Shown: positions 1-6,794 of the stretch, in pieces | Layout of the letters: each line of letters begins with the position of its first letter | How positions within the stretch are numbered: position 1 is the stretch's first letter | Assembly: GCA_013361595.1 (NCBI GenBank) | Contig: JABFXT010000603.1 | Span: 1-9,086 of the forward strand | Reading direction: 5' to 3' | DNA length: 9,086 nucleotides | Source: Nocardia sp. | Lineage (GTDB): Bacteria > Actinomycetota > Actinomycetes > Mycobacteriales > Mycobacteriaceae | The notes under the pieces: generated by a model | What the model saw: only the letters and a program-made list of their open reading frames with translations | What the model was told of the DNA's origin: nothing | Databases searched by the model: none | Program-made: the position numbers and the translations under genes

Positions 1-40
1 TGGTAACGACCGATCGTCGACTTCGAGGATGTGATGCGAT

Positions 41-343
41 ATGTCCCCGCGCAAGTCCGTGCGTTCTGTGTTCTTCGCTGTATCCGCCGCCGTGGCCCTG
101 AGCGTCGGCCCGGCGTTGCTCGCGGTGCCGTCGGCGGTGGCGGCACCGGGTGAGTTCCCGCTCGACGGCCAGGGCGGCTCCGAGAAGAAGCCGGAGGCCC
201 GCACCGAGGACAACGATCCCGGCAAACGTGCCGAGAACGCCGGCGGCGGAATGGTGTCCGAGGTCATCGATCTGAGTGCCGATCTGCTGAAATGCGGTCT
301 GAGTATCGCGACTCCGGCCGTCAAATGCCCGATGGGCGATTAA
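41..343 (+). CDS. Small secreted protein of unknown function
   Basis: This 100-residue protein has a clear Sec signal peptide: basic N-terminus (MSPRKSVR), a hydrophobic core at about residues 10-30, and an AVAA-type cleavage region near residues 32-36. The mature part is about 65 residues. It begins with a charged, Gly/Glu/Asp-rich, probably disordered stretch (about 37-70), followed by a short helix-prone segment (72-95). That segment ends with two cysteines, C85 and C96, which could form a disulfide once exported. The ATG at 41 is preceded by a GAGGAT Shine-Dalgarno-like sequence at 25-30. The gene converges on the SRAP gene and shares a hairpin with it. I do not recognise a family. Small exported proteins of this build are common in Nocardia and mycobacteria, but no function can be assigned. 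The signal peptide makes a real gene likely. Confidence 0.75.
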   Translation: MSPRKSVRSVFFAVSAAVALSVGPALLAVPSAVAAPGEFPLDGQGGSEKKPEARTEDNDPGKRAENAGGGMVSEVIDLSADLLKCGLSIATPAVKCPMGD

Positions 344-356
344 GCGTCCGGCGGAG

Positions 357-381
357 CCCCGGGGCGCCGGTCGCCCCGGGG
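357..381. terminator. GC hairpin between convergent genes
   Basis: The arms CCCCGGGGCG (357-366) and CGCCCCGGGG (372-381) are perfectly complementary across a 5-base loop (367-371). The hairpin lies 14 bases after the stop of the secreted-protein gene and just before the stop of the opposing SRAP gene, so it could terminate transcription from both sides. There is no T-tract on either side. U-less terminators are reported for actinobacteria, so function is inferred. Confidence 0.55.
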
Positions 382-391
382 ACCGTTGCCT

Positions 392-1243
392 TCACAGCAG
401 CGTGGCCTGCTCGGCGGTGCCGTCGGCCGGCGCCAGTAGTTCGGGGCCGTTGTTCTTCACGCTGTTCACCAGGGTCGATACCGGGCGGGCCGCGATCTCG
501 GCCACCAGCGCCTCGGTCGGCGGGGCGAGGAGTTCGGCGGGCGCCGGATGGTCGGGGTCGAGCCAGGCTGCCCAGTGTTCGCGGGGCATGGGCAGCGGCA
601 TCCGATCGTGGATACGGGTGAGATCGCCGATCGCGTCGGTGGTGAGGATGGTGCAGGACAGCAGTGGTTCCGGGTCGTCGAGCGAACGGTCCCGCCAGAC
701 CGACCAGAGTCCCGCCATGTACAGGCGTTCACCGTCGGGCCGCGACATGAAGTAGGGGTGTTTGACGACCCTGGGTTTCTTGCCTTTACCGGGCCCGGCC
801 GGATCCGGTTCGACCAGCCATTCGTACCAGCCGTCCATCGGCACCAGACAGCGCCGGTATTTGACCGCGTCCCGGAAGGAAGGGAGCGTCGCCGCCCTGT
901 CCGCGCGTGCGTTGAACAGCGGTTTTCCCTTCACCGGGATACCCGGTTCGGCGGCTTTCGTCCAATGCGGGATCAGGCCCCAGCGCATTCGCCGGATCCG
1001 GCGGCTCGGGGTGTCGGCGGGGTCTTCGTGGGTATGCCGGTCGACGACGGTGACGATCTGCGTCGTCGGGGCGACGTTGTAGTTCGCCCCCGGCGGCCGG
1101 TCGCCGGACGTGGCCGTGGCATCGGCCGCGTCGTCACCGGCCGTGCCGCCGCCGCGCTCCCGGGCTGTCTCGGTCTCGTCGATGGCGTCCAGCTCGACCG
1201 CGAGCCGTCCGGGATCCGTCGTCGTCGCATACCGTCCGCACAT
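392..1243 (-). CDS. SOS response-associated peptidase family protein (SRAP; YedK/HMCES type)
   Basis: SRAP proteins bind abasic sites in single-stranded DNA and form a stable thiazolidine link through the cysteine exposed after Met1 is removed. This shields the lesion from nucleases and error-prone bypass. The protein is 283 residues from the ATG at 1243. An in-frame start at 1303 would add 20 residues, but family chemistry requires MCGRY at the N-terminus, and a GAGGA ribosome site (1251-1255) sits 7 bases before 1243. Visible active-site features are C2, the FNARAD segment (N111, R113), E141 in GWYEW and H212 in HDRMP, matching the residues known from E. coli YedK (C2, N75, R77, E105, H160). 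Residues about 22-50 form an Ala/Asp/Thr/Gly-rich low-complexity insertion before the NYNVAPT motif, consistent with a surface loop. It is transcribed divergently from the aldehyde dehydrogenase gene. No clear LexA box was seen upstream, so SOS control is not supported by the sequence. Confidence 0.93.
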   Translation of the reverse strand: MCGRYATTTDPGRLAVELDAIDETETARERGGGTAGDDAADATATSGDRPPGANYNVAPTTQIVTVVDRHTHEDPADTPSRRIRRMRWGLIPHWTKAAEPGIPVKGKPLFNARADRAATLPSFRDAVKYRRCLVPMDGWYEWLVEPDPAGPGKGKKPRVVKHPYFMSRPDGERLYMAGLWSVWRDRSLDDPEPLLSCTILTTDAIGDLTRIHDRMPLPMPREHWAAWLDPDHPAPAELLAPPTEALVAEIAARPVSTLVNSVKNNGPELLAPADGTAEQATLL

Positions 1244-1316
1244 ATTCCGATCCTCGCACCGAATACCGACAGATCGAGACAATTGGGGACCGGTCCGCGA
1301 CAATGATCCCAGTACT

Positions 1317-1354
1317 TTGTGACGTGTTGAGAGTTATGTCTTAGCATTCTCTCA
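1317..1354 (+). promoter_or_regulatory. Candidate promoter and operator of the aldehyde dehydrogenase gene
   Basis: In the 182-base divergent intergenic region (1244-1425) there is a TTGTGA element (1317-1322) and a TAGCAT element (1342-1347), with 19 bases between them. This resembles a weak, widely spaced -35/-10 pair. A short inverted repeat, TGAGAG (1328-1333) and CTCTCA (1349-1354), has its half-site centres 21 bp apart, two helical turns, and straddles the -10 candidate. Both assignments rest on pattern alone. Confidence 0.25.
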
Positions 1355-1425
1355 CCGGGACGTGGCGGTCGCAGGCTGCCGGTCCACGCGCGCAGCCAGA
1401 TGCCCTACTTTCCAGAGGAGAACCT

Positions 1426-2931
1426 GTGACAACCACCGAAAACGCTACCGAGAAAGTGTCGGTGCTCACCTCGGTCGATCCGGCCACAGGAGCGACCCTG
1501 GCCACATATCCGGTCGCCGACGAGCAGGCGGGCGCCGCGGCTGGCGCGAAGGCGCGGGCCGCCGCTCCCGTCTGGGAAGACCTGGGCTTCGACGGTCGCA
1601 AGAAGGCACTGCTGCGCTGGTCCAGCCGGCTGGTGGCCAAATCCGACGAATTCTGCGCGCTCATCCACGCCGAGAACGGCAAACCGCTCGACGACGCCTT
1701 CCTGGAACTGATGCTGGCGCTGGAGCACATCGCCTGGGCGGCCAAACACGCCAAGAAGGTCCTCTCCCCGCAGAAGGTTCCGGCGGGCCCGCTGATGGCG
1801 AACTTCTCGGCCCGGATCGAGTACCGGCCGCTCGGCGTCATCGGCGTCATCGGCCCGTGGAACTACCCCGTCTACACCCCTAACGGATCACTGGCCTACG
1901 CCCTGGCGGCCGGCAACACCGTCGTATTCAAGCCGTCGGAATTCTCCACCGGTATCGGCAATTTCCTCGCCGAGGCCTTCTCCGAGGCCAATCCCGAACT
2001 CCCCGAGGGCGTATTCGTCGCGATCAACGGGTTCGGTGCCACCGGCGCGGCCCTGGTGAAATCCGGCGTGGACAAGGTCGCCTTCACCGGTTCGGCCGCC
2101 ACCGGCCGCAAGATCATGGCCTCGGCCGCCGCCAATCTCACCCCGGTGCTGCTGGAATGCGGCGGTAAAGACCCCGTGATCGTGGCCGCGGACGCGGATG
2201 TGAAGGCCGCCGCCGACGCCATCGCCTGGGGCGCGACCTCGAACAGCGGCCAGACGTGCGCCGGCGTCGAACGCGTGTACGTGGACAAATCGGTCAAGGA
2301 GGAATTCCTCGCCGAGCTGACCCGGATTCTGAAGGATGTGAAACCGGGTTCGGACAAGAACGCCGCATACGGTCCGATGACCATGCCGAGCCAGATCGAT
2401 ATCGTCAAGAAGCATATCGACGCGGCCCTGGCCAGCGGTGGCAAAGCCCTGCTCGGCGGCCCCGAATCGATCAAGGGCCCCTACATCGAACCCGTCGTAC
2501 TGGTCGATGTGGACGAGGATTCGGCGGCGGTCAAGGAGGAGACCTTCGGCCCGACCGTCACCGTCACCACGGTGGACAGCATCGACGAAGCCGTGGACCT
2601 GGCCAACAACACCACCTTCGGTCTCGCCTCGGCGGTGTACTCGAAGAAGCAGGGACTCGAGATCGCCCGTCGGCTCAAGGTCGGCGCGACCTCGGTGAAC
2701 TCGGTACTCGGCTTCGCCGCCATCCCCGGCCTGCCCTTCGGTGGTAGCGCCGATTCCGGTATCGGCCGTATCCACGGCGAGCCGGGTATGCGCGAATTCG
2801 TCCGGCCGCATTCGATCGCGGTGCAGCGCTTCACGATTCCCGGAATGGCGTTGCAGAGCTACCGCCGTACCCAGGCGAACATGAAGATGCTGCGCCGGAT
2901 GGTTCCGCTGCTGCACGGCCGGAACAAGTAG
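1426..2931 (+). CDS. NAD(P)-dependent aldehyde dehydrogenase
   Basis: This 501-residue protein is a full-length member of the aldehyde dehydrogenase superfamily, which oxidises aldehydes to carboxylic acids with NAD(P)+. Signature residues are all present: the oxyanion-hole N146 in PWNYP, cofactor-binding K169 in FKPSE, the Rossmann-loop segment FTGSAATG (220-227), general base E244 in LLECGGKDP, nucleophile C278 in GQTCAG, and the cofactor-ribose contact E372/F374 in EETFGP. The start is GTG at 1426, with AGAGGAG (1414-1420) 5 bases upstream. The C-terminal 30 residues (about 472-501) are Met/Leu/Arg-rich beyond the usual end of the fold and might help dimerisation or membrane contact. The substrate cannot be read from the sequence. 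It lies between SRAP and aroA, is divergent from SRAP, and is followed by a strong hairpin, so it may be transcribed alone. Confidence 0.93.
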   Translation: MTTTENATEKVSVLTSVDPATGATLATYPVADEQAGAAAGAKARAAAPVWEDLGFDGRKKALLRWSSRLVAKSDEFCALIHAENGKPLDDAFLELMLALEHIAWAAKHAKKVLSPQKVPAGPLMANFSARIEYRPLGVIGVIGPWNYPVYTPNGSLAYALAAGNTVVFKPSEFSTGIGNFLAEAFSEANPELPEGVFVAINGFGATGAALVKSGVDKVAFTGSAATGRKIMASAAANLTPVLLECGGKDPVIVAADADVKAAADAIAWGATSNSGQTCAGVERVYVDKSVKEEFLAELTRILKDVKPGSDKNAAYGPMTMPSQIDIVKKHIDAALASGGKALLGGPESIKGPYIEPVVLVDVDEDSAAVKEETFGPTVTVTTVDSIDEAVDLANNTTFGLASAVYSKKQGLEIARRLKVGATSVNSVLGFAAIPGLPFGGSADSGIGRIHGEPGMREFVRPHSIAVQRFTIPGMALQSYRRTQANMKMLRRMVPLLHGRNK

Positions 2932-2951
2932 TCCGAGCCGCACGGACGCGG

Positions 2952-3000
2952 ACGCGATCGGTGGTGCTCGACGACACACTTACGAGCACCACCGACGCGT
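2952..3000 (+). terminator. Long imperfect hairpin between aldehyde dehydrogenase and aroA
   Basis: The arms TCGGTGGTGCTCG (2958-2970) and CGAGCACCACCGA (2983-2995) pair perfectly over 13 bp around a 12-base loop. Past a single bulged A at 2957, ACGCG (2952-2956) pairs with CGCGT (2996-3000), giving 18 base pairs in all. The hairpin starts 20 bases after the aldehyde dehydrogenase stop and ends 29 bases before the aroA start. It is most simply a U-less terminator for the upstream gene. It could also sit in an aroA leader, because little room is left for a separate aroA promoter. Confidence 0.5.
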
Positions 3001-3029
3001 ATGTCACCTGGATGCGCCAAGATGGTCGA

Positions 3030-4322
3030 GTGAGTTTCTGGCCAGCGCCCCATGTCGATGCCCCTGTGCATGCGACCGTCACCCTGCCCGGCTCCAAATC
3101 GATCACGAACAGAGCGCTGGTCCTGGCGGCGCTCGCCGACGGCCCGTCCACCATCACCGGCGCCCTGCGCAGTCGTGATACCGGCCTGATGATCGCCGCA
3201 CTGCGCGCGCTCGGCACCCAGATCATCGGGGACGCCGATACGCTCGCCGTCACCCCGGCGCCGCTGCGGAGCGGCCTGGTGGACTGCGGACTGGCCGGAA
3301 CGGTCATGCGCTTCGTGCCCCCGGTCGCGACCCTCGCGGCGGGCGATACCGCTTTCGACGGCGATATCGCCGCCCGGGTCCGCCCGCTACGCACCATCCT
3401 GGACGCCCTGCGCGGGCTCGGCGCCGATATCGAAGGGGACGCGCTGCCGTTCACCGTGCGTGGCACCGGCGCCCTGCGCGGCGGCGCGATCACCATCGAC
3501 GCTTCCGGCTCCTCGCAGTTCGTGTCCGGCCTGCTGTTGTCTGCCGCGCGGTTCGACGAGGGCATCGTCGTGCGCCATTCCGGTAGCGCGCTGCCCTCGA
3601 TGCCGCATATCGCCATGACCGTCGAAATGCTGCGCCGCGCCGATGTCGCGGTCGAGGCGCCGGCCGATATCCGGAGCGAACAGACCTGGACCGTCGCCCC
3701 CGGCCCCATCCGCGCGGTCGACTGGACCGTCGAACCGGACCTCTCCAATGCCACGCCGTTCCTGGCCGCGGCCGCGGTCACCGGCGGACGGATCAGTATT
3801 CCGCACTGGCCGCGGTTGACCACCCAGGCCGGTGATGTGATCCGGGAGATCCTGGTCCGGATGGGCGCCGAAGCCGGTTTCAGCGACGGTGCGCTCACGG
3901 TGACCGGCCCGGATCGGCTCGCCGGTATCGATATCGACCTGCACGATGTGGGCGAACTGACCCCCACGGTCGCGGCGCTCGCGGCGCTGGCGGATTCGGA
4001 GTCGCGCTTGCGCGGTATCGCCCACCTGCGCGGTCACGAGACCGATCGGCTCGCCGCCCTGTCCACCGAGATCAACCGGCTCGGCGGGCAGGTGACCGAA
4101 ACCGAGGACGGTCTGGAGATCGTGCCGGCCCCCCTGCACGGCGGCCGCTGGCACTCCTACGCCGACCATCGGATGGCCACGGCCGGTGCGATTCTCGGCC
4201 TCGCCGTTCCCGGTATCGAAATCGAGGATATCGGCACCACCGCCAAGACCCTGCCCGATTTCGTCGCACTGTGGGAATCGATGCTCGATCCGCAGACGGC
4301 CGGACCGGGAGCGGCTCACTGA
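3030..4322 (+). CDS. aroA: 3-phosphoshikimate 1-carboxyvinyltransferase (EPSP synthase)
   Basis: This cytoplasmic enzyme transfers the enolpyruvyl group of phosphoenolpyruvate to shikimate-3-phosphate, the sixth step of the shikimate pathway to aromatic amino acids and other chorismate products. The 430-residue protein shows the expected motifs in order: PGSKSITNR (20-28), LRSRDT (46-51), LAGTVMRF (88-95), [11 protein letters not shown] (157-167), [11 protein letters not shown] (307-317), [20 protein letters not shown] (334-353), SYADHRMA (377-384) and TTAKTLPDF (403-411). E309, E337 and K406 correspond to the usual catalytic acids and C-terminal lysine. The start chosen is GTG at 3030 (MSFWPAP), which matches the M. 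tuberculosis start MKTWPAP as I remember it. A weak AAGATGG ribosome site lies at 3019-3025. ATG at 3012 is possible; the GTG at 2961 lies in a hairpin and is unlikely. The sequence has the divergent actinobacterial form (LAGTVMRF rather than NAGTAMRP). The gene overlaps rsgA by 4 bases. Confidence 0.96.
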   Translation: MSFWPAPHVDAPVHATVTLPGSKSITNRALVLAALADGPSTITGALRSRDTGLMIAALRALGTQIIGDADTLAVTPAPLRSGLVDCGLAGTVMRFVPPVATLAAGDTAFDGDIAARVRPLRTILDALRGLGADIEGDALPFTVRGTGALRGGAITIDASGSSQFVSGLLLSAARFDEGIVVRHSGSALPSMPHIAMTVEMLRRADVAVEAPADIRSEQTWTVAPGPIRAVDWTVEPDLSNATPFLAAAAVTGGRISIPHWPRLTTQAGDVIREILVRMGAEAGFSDGALTVTGPDRLAGIDIDLHDVGELTPTVAALAALADSESRLRGIAHLRGHETDRLAALSTEINRLGGQVTETEDGLEIVPAPLHGGRWHSYADHRMATAGAILGLAVPGIEIEDIGTTAKTLPDFVALWESMLDPQTAGPGAAH

Positions 4323-4326
4323 GCCG
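4307..4326 (+). promoter_or_regulatory. Ribosome site and small palindrome at the aroA/rsgA coupling junction
   Basis: GGGAG at 4307-4311 lies 7 bases before the CTG at 4319, ideal spacing for initiation there. The junction is itself a perfect palindrome: CGGCTCA (4312-4318), C at 4319, TGAGCCG (4320-4326). It can fold as a 5-bp stem whose loop CACTG holds parts of the aroA stop and the putative rsgA start. The arrangement fits translational coupling by terminating ribosomes. This is inference. Confidence 0.45.
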
Positions 4327-5320
4327 GCGCGGCCGCACCACCGCCTCCTACGACGAATCCGATGTGCGGGTGCGTCCCGGGCGGAGTTCACGGCCGCGGA
4401 CCAAAACCCGCCCGGAGCATCGGGACGCCCAGCCGGCGATGGTGGTCTCGGTGGACCGGGGGCGCTGGGGTTGTGTGCTCGACGATGATCCACAGCGCCG
4501 GCTGGTGGCCATGCGAGCCCGGGAGCTGGGCCGCACCCCCATCGTGGTCGGTGACCAGGTCGATGTGGTCGGCGATATATCCGGCCGGCCCGATACGCTC
4601 GCGCGGATCGTCCGGGTCGCCGAGCGCACGACCGTGCTGCGGCGTACGGCCGACGATACGGACCCCTTCGAGCGGGTGGTGGTCGGCAATGCCGAGAAGC
4701 TCTTCATCGTGGTGGCGCTGGCCGATCCACCGCCGCGGACCGGCTTCGTGGAGCGGGCGATGGTGGCGGCCTATGCCGGTGGCCTGGAGCCGGTGCTGTG
4801 CCTGACCAAGCACGATCTGGCCGCGGATTCGGAATTCGCGGCCGCGTTCGACGATCTGGACCTGACCATCGTCTACGCCGGTATCGACGATCCGCTCGAT
4901 GCGGTGCTGGACCTGCTCACCGGCCATCTCACCTGTTTTCTGGGCCACTCCGGCGTGGGGAAATCCACGCTGGTCAACCGATTGGTACCCGATGCCGAGC
5001 GCGCGGTCGGCGAAGTATCCGGAGTCGGTAAGGGCAAGCACACCTCGACCCAGTCGGTCGCCCTGGCACTGCCCGGCGGCGGCTGGGTCTTCGATACTCC
5101 GGGCATCCGGTCCTTCGGTCTCGCGCACATCACTCCCGACGATGTGATCGCGGCGTTCACCGATCTGGCCGAGGCGATCGAGGACTGTCCGCGTGGCTGT
5201 ACCCATCTGGGACCGCCCGCCGATCCCGAATGCGCGCTCGACGAACTCCGGGACAACGCGCGCCGGGTCGCGGCGGTCCGCCAGTTGCTGGTCGCGTTGA
5301 ATTCCAACGAACAGTGGTGA
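4319..5320 (+). CDS. rsgA: Ribosome small subunit-dependent GTPase A
   Basis: RsgA (YjeQ) is a circularly permuted GTPase that checks late maturation of the 30S subunit and helps release assembly factors. The 333-residue product shows the permuted order: an N-terminal OB-fold-like region (about 36-110), the G4-like TKHD (163-166), the P-loop GHSGVGKST (209-217), a GKGKHTST switch segment (237-244), then G3 DTPG (259-262). A C-terminal zinc-binding region follows, with C290, C294, H296 and C305. Start choice is unusual. Residues YDESDV, which I recall as conserved in mycobacterial homologues, lie upstream of the GTG at 4364. The GTG at 4271 lies 50 bases inside aroA without a ribosome site. 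The CTG at 4319 overlaps the aroA stop (CTGA), has GGGAG 7 bases upstream, and gives a length close to the roughly 330 residues of the M. tuberculosis protein. Co-transcription with aroA is nearly certain. Confidence 0.93.
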   Translation: MSRRGRTTASYDESDVRVRPGRSSRPRTKTRPEHRDAQPAMVVSVDRGRWGCVLDDDPQRRLVAMRARELGRTPIVVGDQVDVVGDISGRPDTLARIVRVAERTTVLRRTADDTDPFERVVVGNAEKLFIVVALADPPPRTGFVERAMVAAYAGGLEPVLCLTKHDLAADSEFAAAFDDLDLTIVYAGIDDPLDAVLDLLTGHLTCFLGHSGVGKSTLVNRLVPDAERAVGEVSGVGKGKHTSTQSVALALPGGGWVFDTPGIRSFGLAHITPDDVIAAFTDLAEAIEDCPRGCTHLGPPADPECALDELRDNARRVAAVRQLLVALNSNEQW

Positions 5321-5339
5321 GGACGGGGACCGATCCCGG

Positions 5340-5708
5340 CTAGCGCGGCGCCGGCCGCGATACTCGGCGTTTCGGCTTCTTGGGCGGAAGCGAGCGGACG
5401 TACCGGGCACCGCGATCGACCCAGGCGGCGAGTTCGGAGTCGCCCGCGACTGCCGACTCGGCCACCCGCAGCCAGCCGTCCAGCTCGCGGCCCTGCATCA
5501 CCATGGGCCGCACCGAGCGATCGTCCACGAGCGCGGCGGCCGCGGCCGGGTCCATCCGCACCATCAGGCCGCCCTCCCGGCTGACCGCCACTCCCATATG
5601 CCCGCCGAACAGGAAGGCGAGGCCACCGAACATCCTGCGCTCGGATACGTCGGCGCCCCCGGCCACCAGATCGCGGACCCGCTCTGCCAGCTCCTCGTCG
5701 TATGCCAT
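5340..5708 (-). CDS. TfoX/Sxy N-terminal domain family protein
   Basis: The 122-residue protein starts with MAYDEELAERVRDL and carries RRMFGGLAFLFGGHMGVAV (24-42), the hallmark of the TfoX N-terminal domain, followed by the usual MVRMDP strand (49-54) and a helical end. The founding members, Sxy/TfoX, regulate competence in Gammaproteobacteria. The single-domain actinobacterial proteins have no established role, so a competence function should not be assumed. The last 17 residues (SLPPKKPKRRVSRPAPR) form a strongly basic Pro/Lys/Arg tail that could contact nucleic acid. The ATG at 5708 was preferred to the GTG at 5741 because family proteins usually begin MAYDE; neither has a strong ribosome site. 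It converges on rsgA with 19 bases between the stops and diverges from the DUF1648 gene. Confidence 0.85.
   Translation of the reverse strand: MAYDEELAERVRDLVAGGADVSERRMFGGLAFLFGGHMGVAVSREGGLMVRMDPAAAAALVDDRSVRPMVMQGRELDGWLRVAESAVAGDSELAAWVDRGARYVRSLPPKKPKRRVSRPAPR
5344..5359. terminator. Short GC hairpin between rsgA and the TfoX-like gene
   Basis: CGCGGC (5344-5349) and GCCGCG (5354-5359) pair around the loop GCCG, 24-39 bases after the rsgA stop and inside the last codons of the opposing gene. It is short and lacks a T-tract. Chance occurrence is quite possible at this GC content, and its position between convergent genes is the main support. Confidence 0.3.
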
Positions 5709-5785
5709 GGGATCAGTGTGCGCGTACCGACCGACAGACACCGGGGACCGCCCGGCCGGACCGGATCAGCCGGTCTAAAAGTCGT

Positions 5786-5808
5786 TTGTTATGCTTCAAG
5801 CATAACAA
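5786..5808 (+). promoter_or_regulatory. Perfect 23-bp palindromic operator before the DUF1648-gntR unit
   Basis: The half-site TTGTTATGCTT (5786-5796) is followed by one central C (5797) and its exact reverse complement AAGCATAACAA (5798-5808). This is 11 matching base pairs per arm, in an AT-rich island within GC-rich DNA. The right arm ends inside the Shine-Dalgarno sequence AAGGAGG (5807-5813), and TATGCT at 5790-5795 could be the -10 element. A dimeric repressor bound here would block transcription, and the folded RNA could mask the ribosome site. The GntR regulator encoded as the second gene of the same unit is the obvious candidate ligand, but that pairing is inferred. Confidence 0.75.
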
Positions 5809-5818
5809 GGAGGTCCCC

Positions 5819-6790
5819 GTGAACACCCTCAACCCGATCCGGCTCGGTTTACTCACCGGCCTACCGCCCATCCTGTCCGCCGTTCCCAATATCGTGCTGC
5901 TGGCCGCGGCGGCCGATCGGCTGCCCGACCCACTGGCCACACATTTCACGCCGGACGGTGCCGACGGATTCACCGGGCGCGTGGCGACCATGTTCGTCTC
6001 CGCCGGAATCGGCGCCGGCCTGGCGATCGTGTTCACCGCGATCCTGCTGATCGGAACACGCCGGGGCGCGGTACTGCGCCGGGCCGACAGCGCCGCGGAC
6101 CCGATCCGCCTGCTCGTCGGGACCTCCTGGGGTGTGGGCGTATTCGTCGGGGTGATCATCCTGGCGGGCACGATCGCCAACCTCGATACACCCGACCCCG
6201 CACAGGTCACCCTGTCCGGCTGGGCGTTCGCGATCGCGGCGACCGCCGGACTGGTACTCGGAGCGGCCGGCTGGATCGTGGCCCCGCCGAGCCCGGTCGG
6301 TGCGGCACCGGCCCCGGCCGAACCTCTCACCATCGGACGAACCGAAAAGGTCAGCTGGTCGCGCCGCACCGCCTCGCCGTGGATGCTGACAGCGGGCGTG
6401 GTCGCGATAGTCATGGGTGGGGTGCTCGGATTCGTCGCACAACCGCTGATCGGGGTACTGCTGGCCGTCACCGGAGCGCTGCTCGCGCATCTCGCGCTGC
6501 TACGGGTGGTGGTGGATCAGCGCGGACTCACCGTGGGAACCGGGCCCCTCGGCTGGCCGCGGTGGCGGCTACGGCCCGAGGACATCGCCGACGTGTCGGC
6601 CGACGATATCTCGCCGCTGCGGTACGGCGGGTACGGTATCCGGCTGATCCCGGGCGCCACGGCCGTGGTGCTGCGCGGCGGTCCCGGCATCGTGGTGACC
6701 CGCCGTTCGGGCCGGCAATTCGTGGTTTCCGTCGACGATGCCGAAACGGGTGCGGGTGTGCTGGCCGGTGTCGTCGCGCGGACGGACTGA
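5819..6790 (+). CDS. DUF1648 domain multi-pass membrane protein
   Basis: The start is GTG at 5819, with a perfect AAGGAGG (5807-5813) 5 bases upstream, giving 323 residues. About six hydrophobic segments are visible: roughly 9-31, 57-79, 98-120, 132-155, 188-206 and 208-230. Between the first two lies LPDPLATHFTPDGADGFTGR (35-54), the DUF1648 signature. That domain also occurs in SdpI, the Bacillus subtilis immunity protein against the SdpC toxin. A Pro/Ala-rich linker (156-169) joins the two membrane halves. The C-terminal part (about 231-323) is soluble and beta-rich (VVDQRGLTVGTG, then WRLRPEDIADV), like bacterial PH-like domains attached to membrane proteins. The function is unknown; immunity, envelope-stress sensing or modulation of a partner are only possibilities. 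It forms an operon with the GntR gene 4 bases downstream, under a palindromic operator. Confidence 0.85.
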   Translation: MNTLNPIRLGLLTGLPPILSAVPNIVLLAAAADRLPDPLATHFTPDGADGFTGRVATMFVSAGIGAGLAIVFTAILLIGTRRGAVLRRADSAADPIRLLVGTSWGVGVFVGVIILAGTIANLDTPDPAQVTLSGWAFAIAATAGLVLGAAGWIVAPPSPVGAAPAPAEPLTIGRTEKVSWSRRTASPWMLTAGVVAIVMGGVLGFVAQPLIGVLLAVTGALLAHLALLRVVVDQRGLTVGTGPLGWPRWRLRPEDIADVSADDISPLRYGGYGIRLIPGATAVVLRGGPGIVVTRRSGRQFVVSVDDAETGAGVLAGVVARTD

Positions 6791-6794
6791 ACCG

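Noticed and set aside
1287..1296. GGACCGGTCC palindrome as a LexA/SOS box for the SRAP gene
   Set aside because: It does not match the actinobacterial LexA pattern TCGAAC-N4-GTTCGA, and no other site of that form was seen near the SRAP start.
1888..2979. Long minus-strand open frame opposite the aldehyde dehydrogenase gene
   Set aside because: It is an antisense shadow created by high GC. Its translation is rich in Gly, Arg and His with no recognisable motif, while the plus strand encodes a complete enzyme.
2961..3029. Upstream GTG (2961) extension of aroA by 23 residues
   Set aside because: The codon lies in the left arm of a strong hairpin, has no ribosome site, and the added residues do not resemble the EPSP synthase N-terminus.
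3387..4493. Minus-strand open frame opposite aroA and the rsgA start
   Set aside because: No ribosome site or recognisable motif; it spans a well-supported gene junction on the other strand.
5324..5338. GGGA/TCCC inverted repeat between the rsgA and TfoX-gene stops as a terminator
   Set aside because: Only four base pairs around a 4-base loop; the neighbouring 6-bp hairpin at 5344-5359 is the better, though still weak, candidate.
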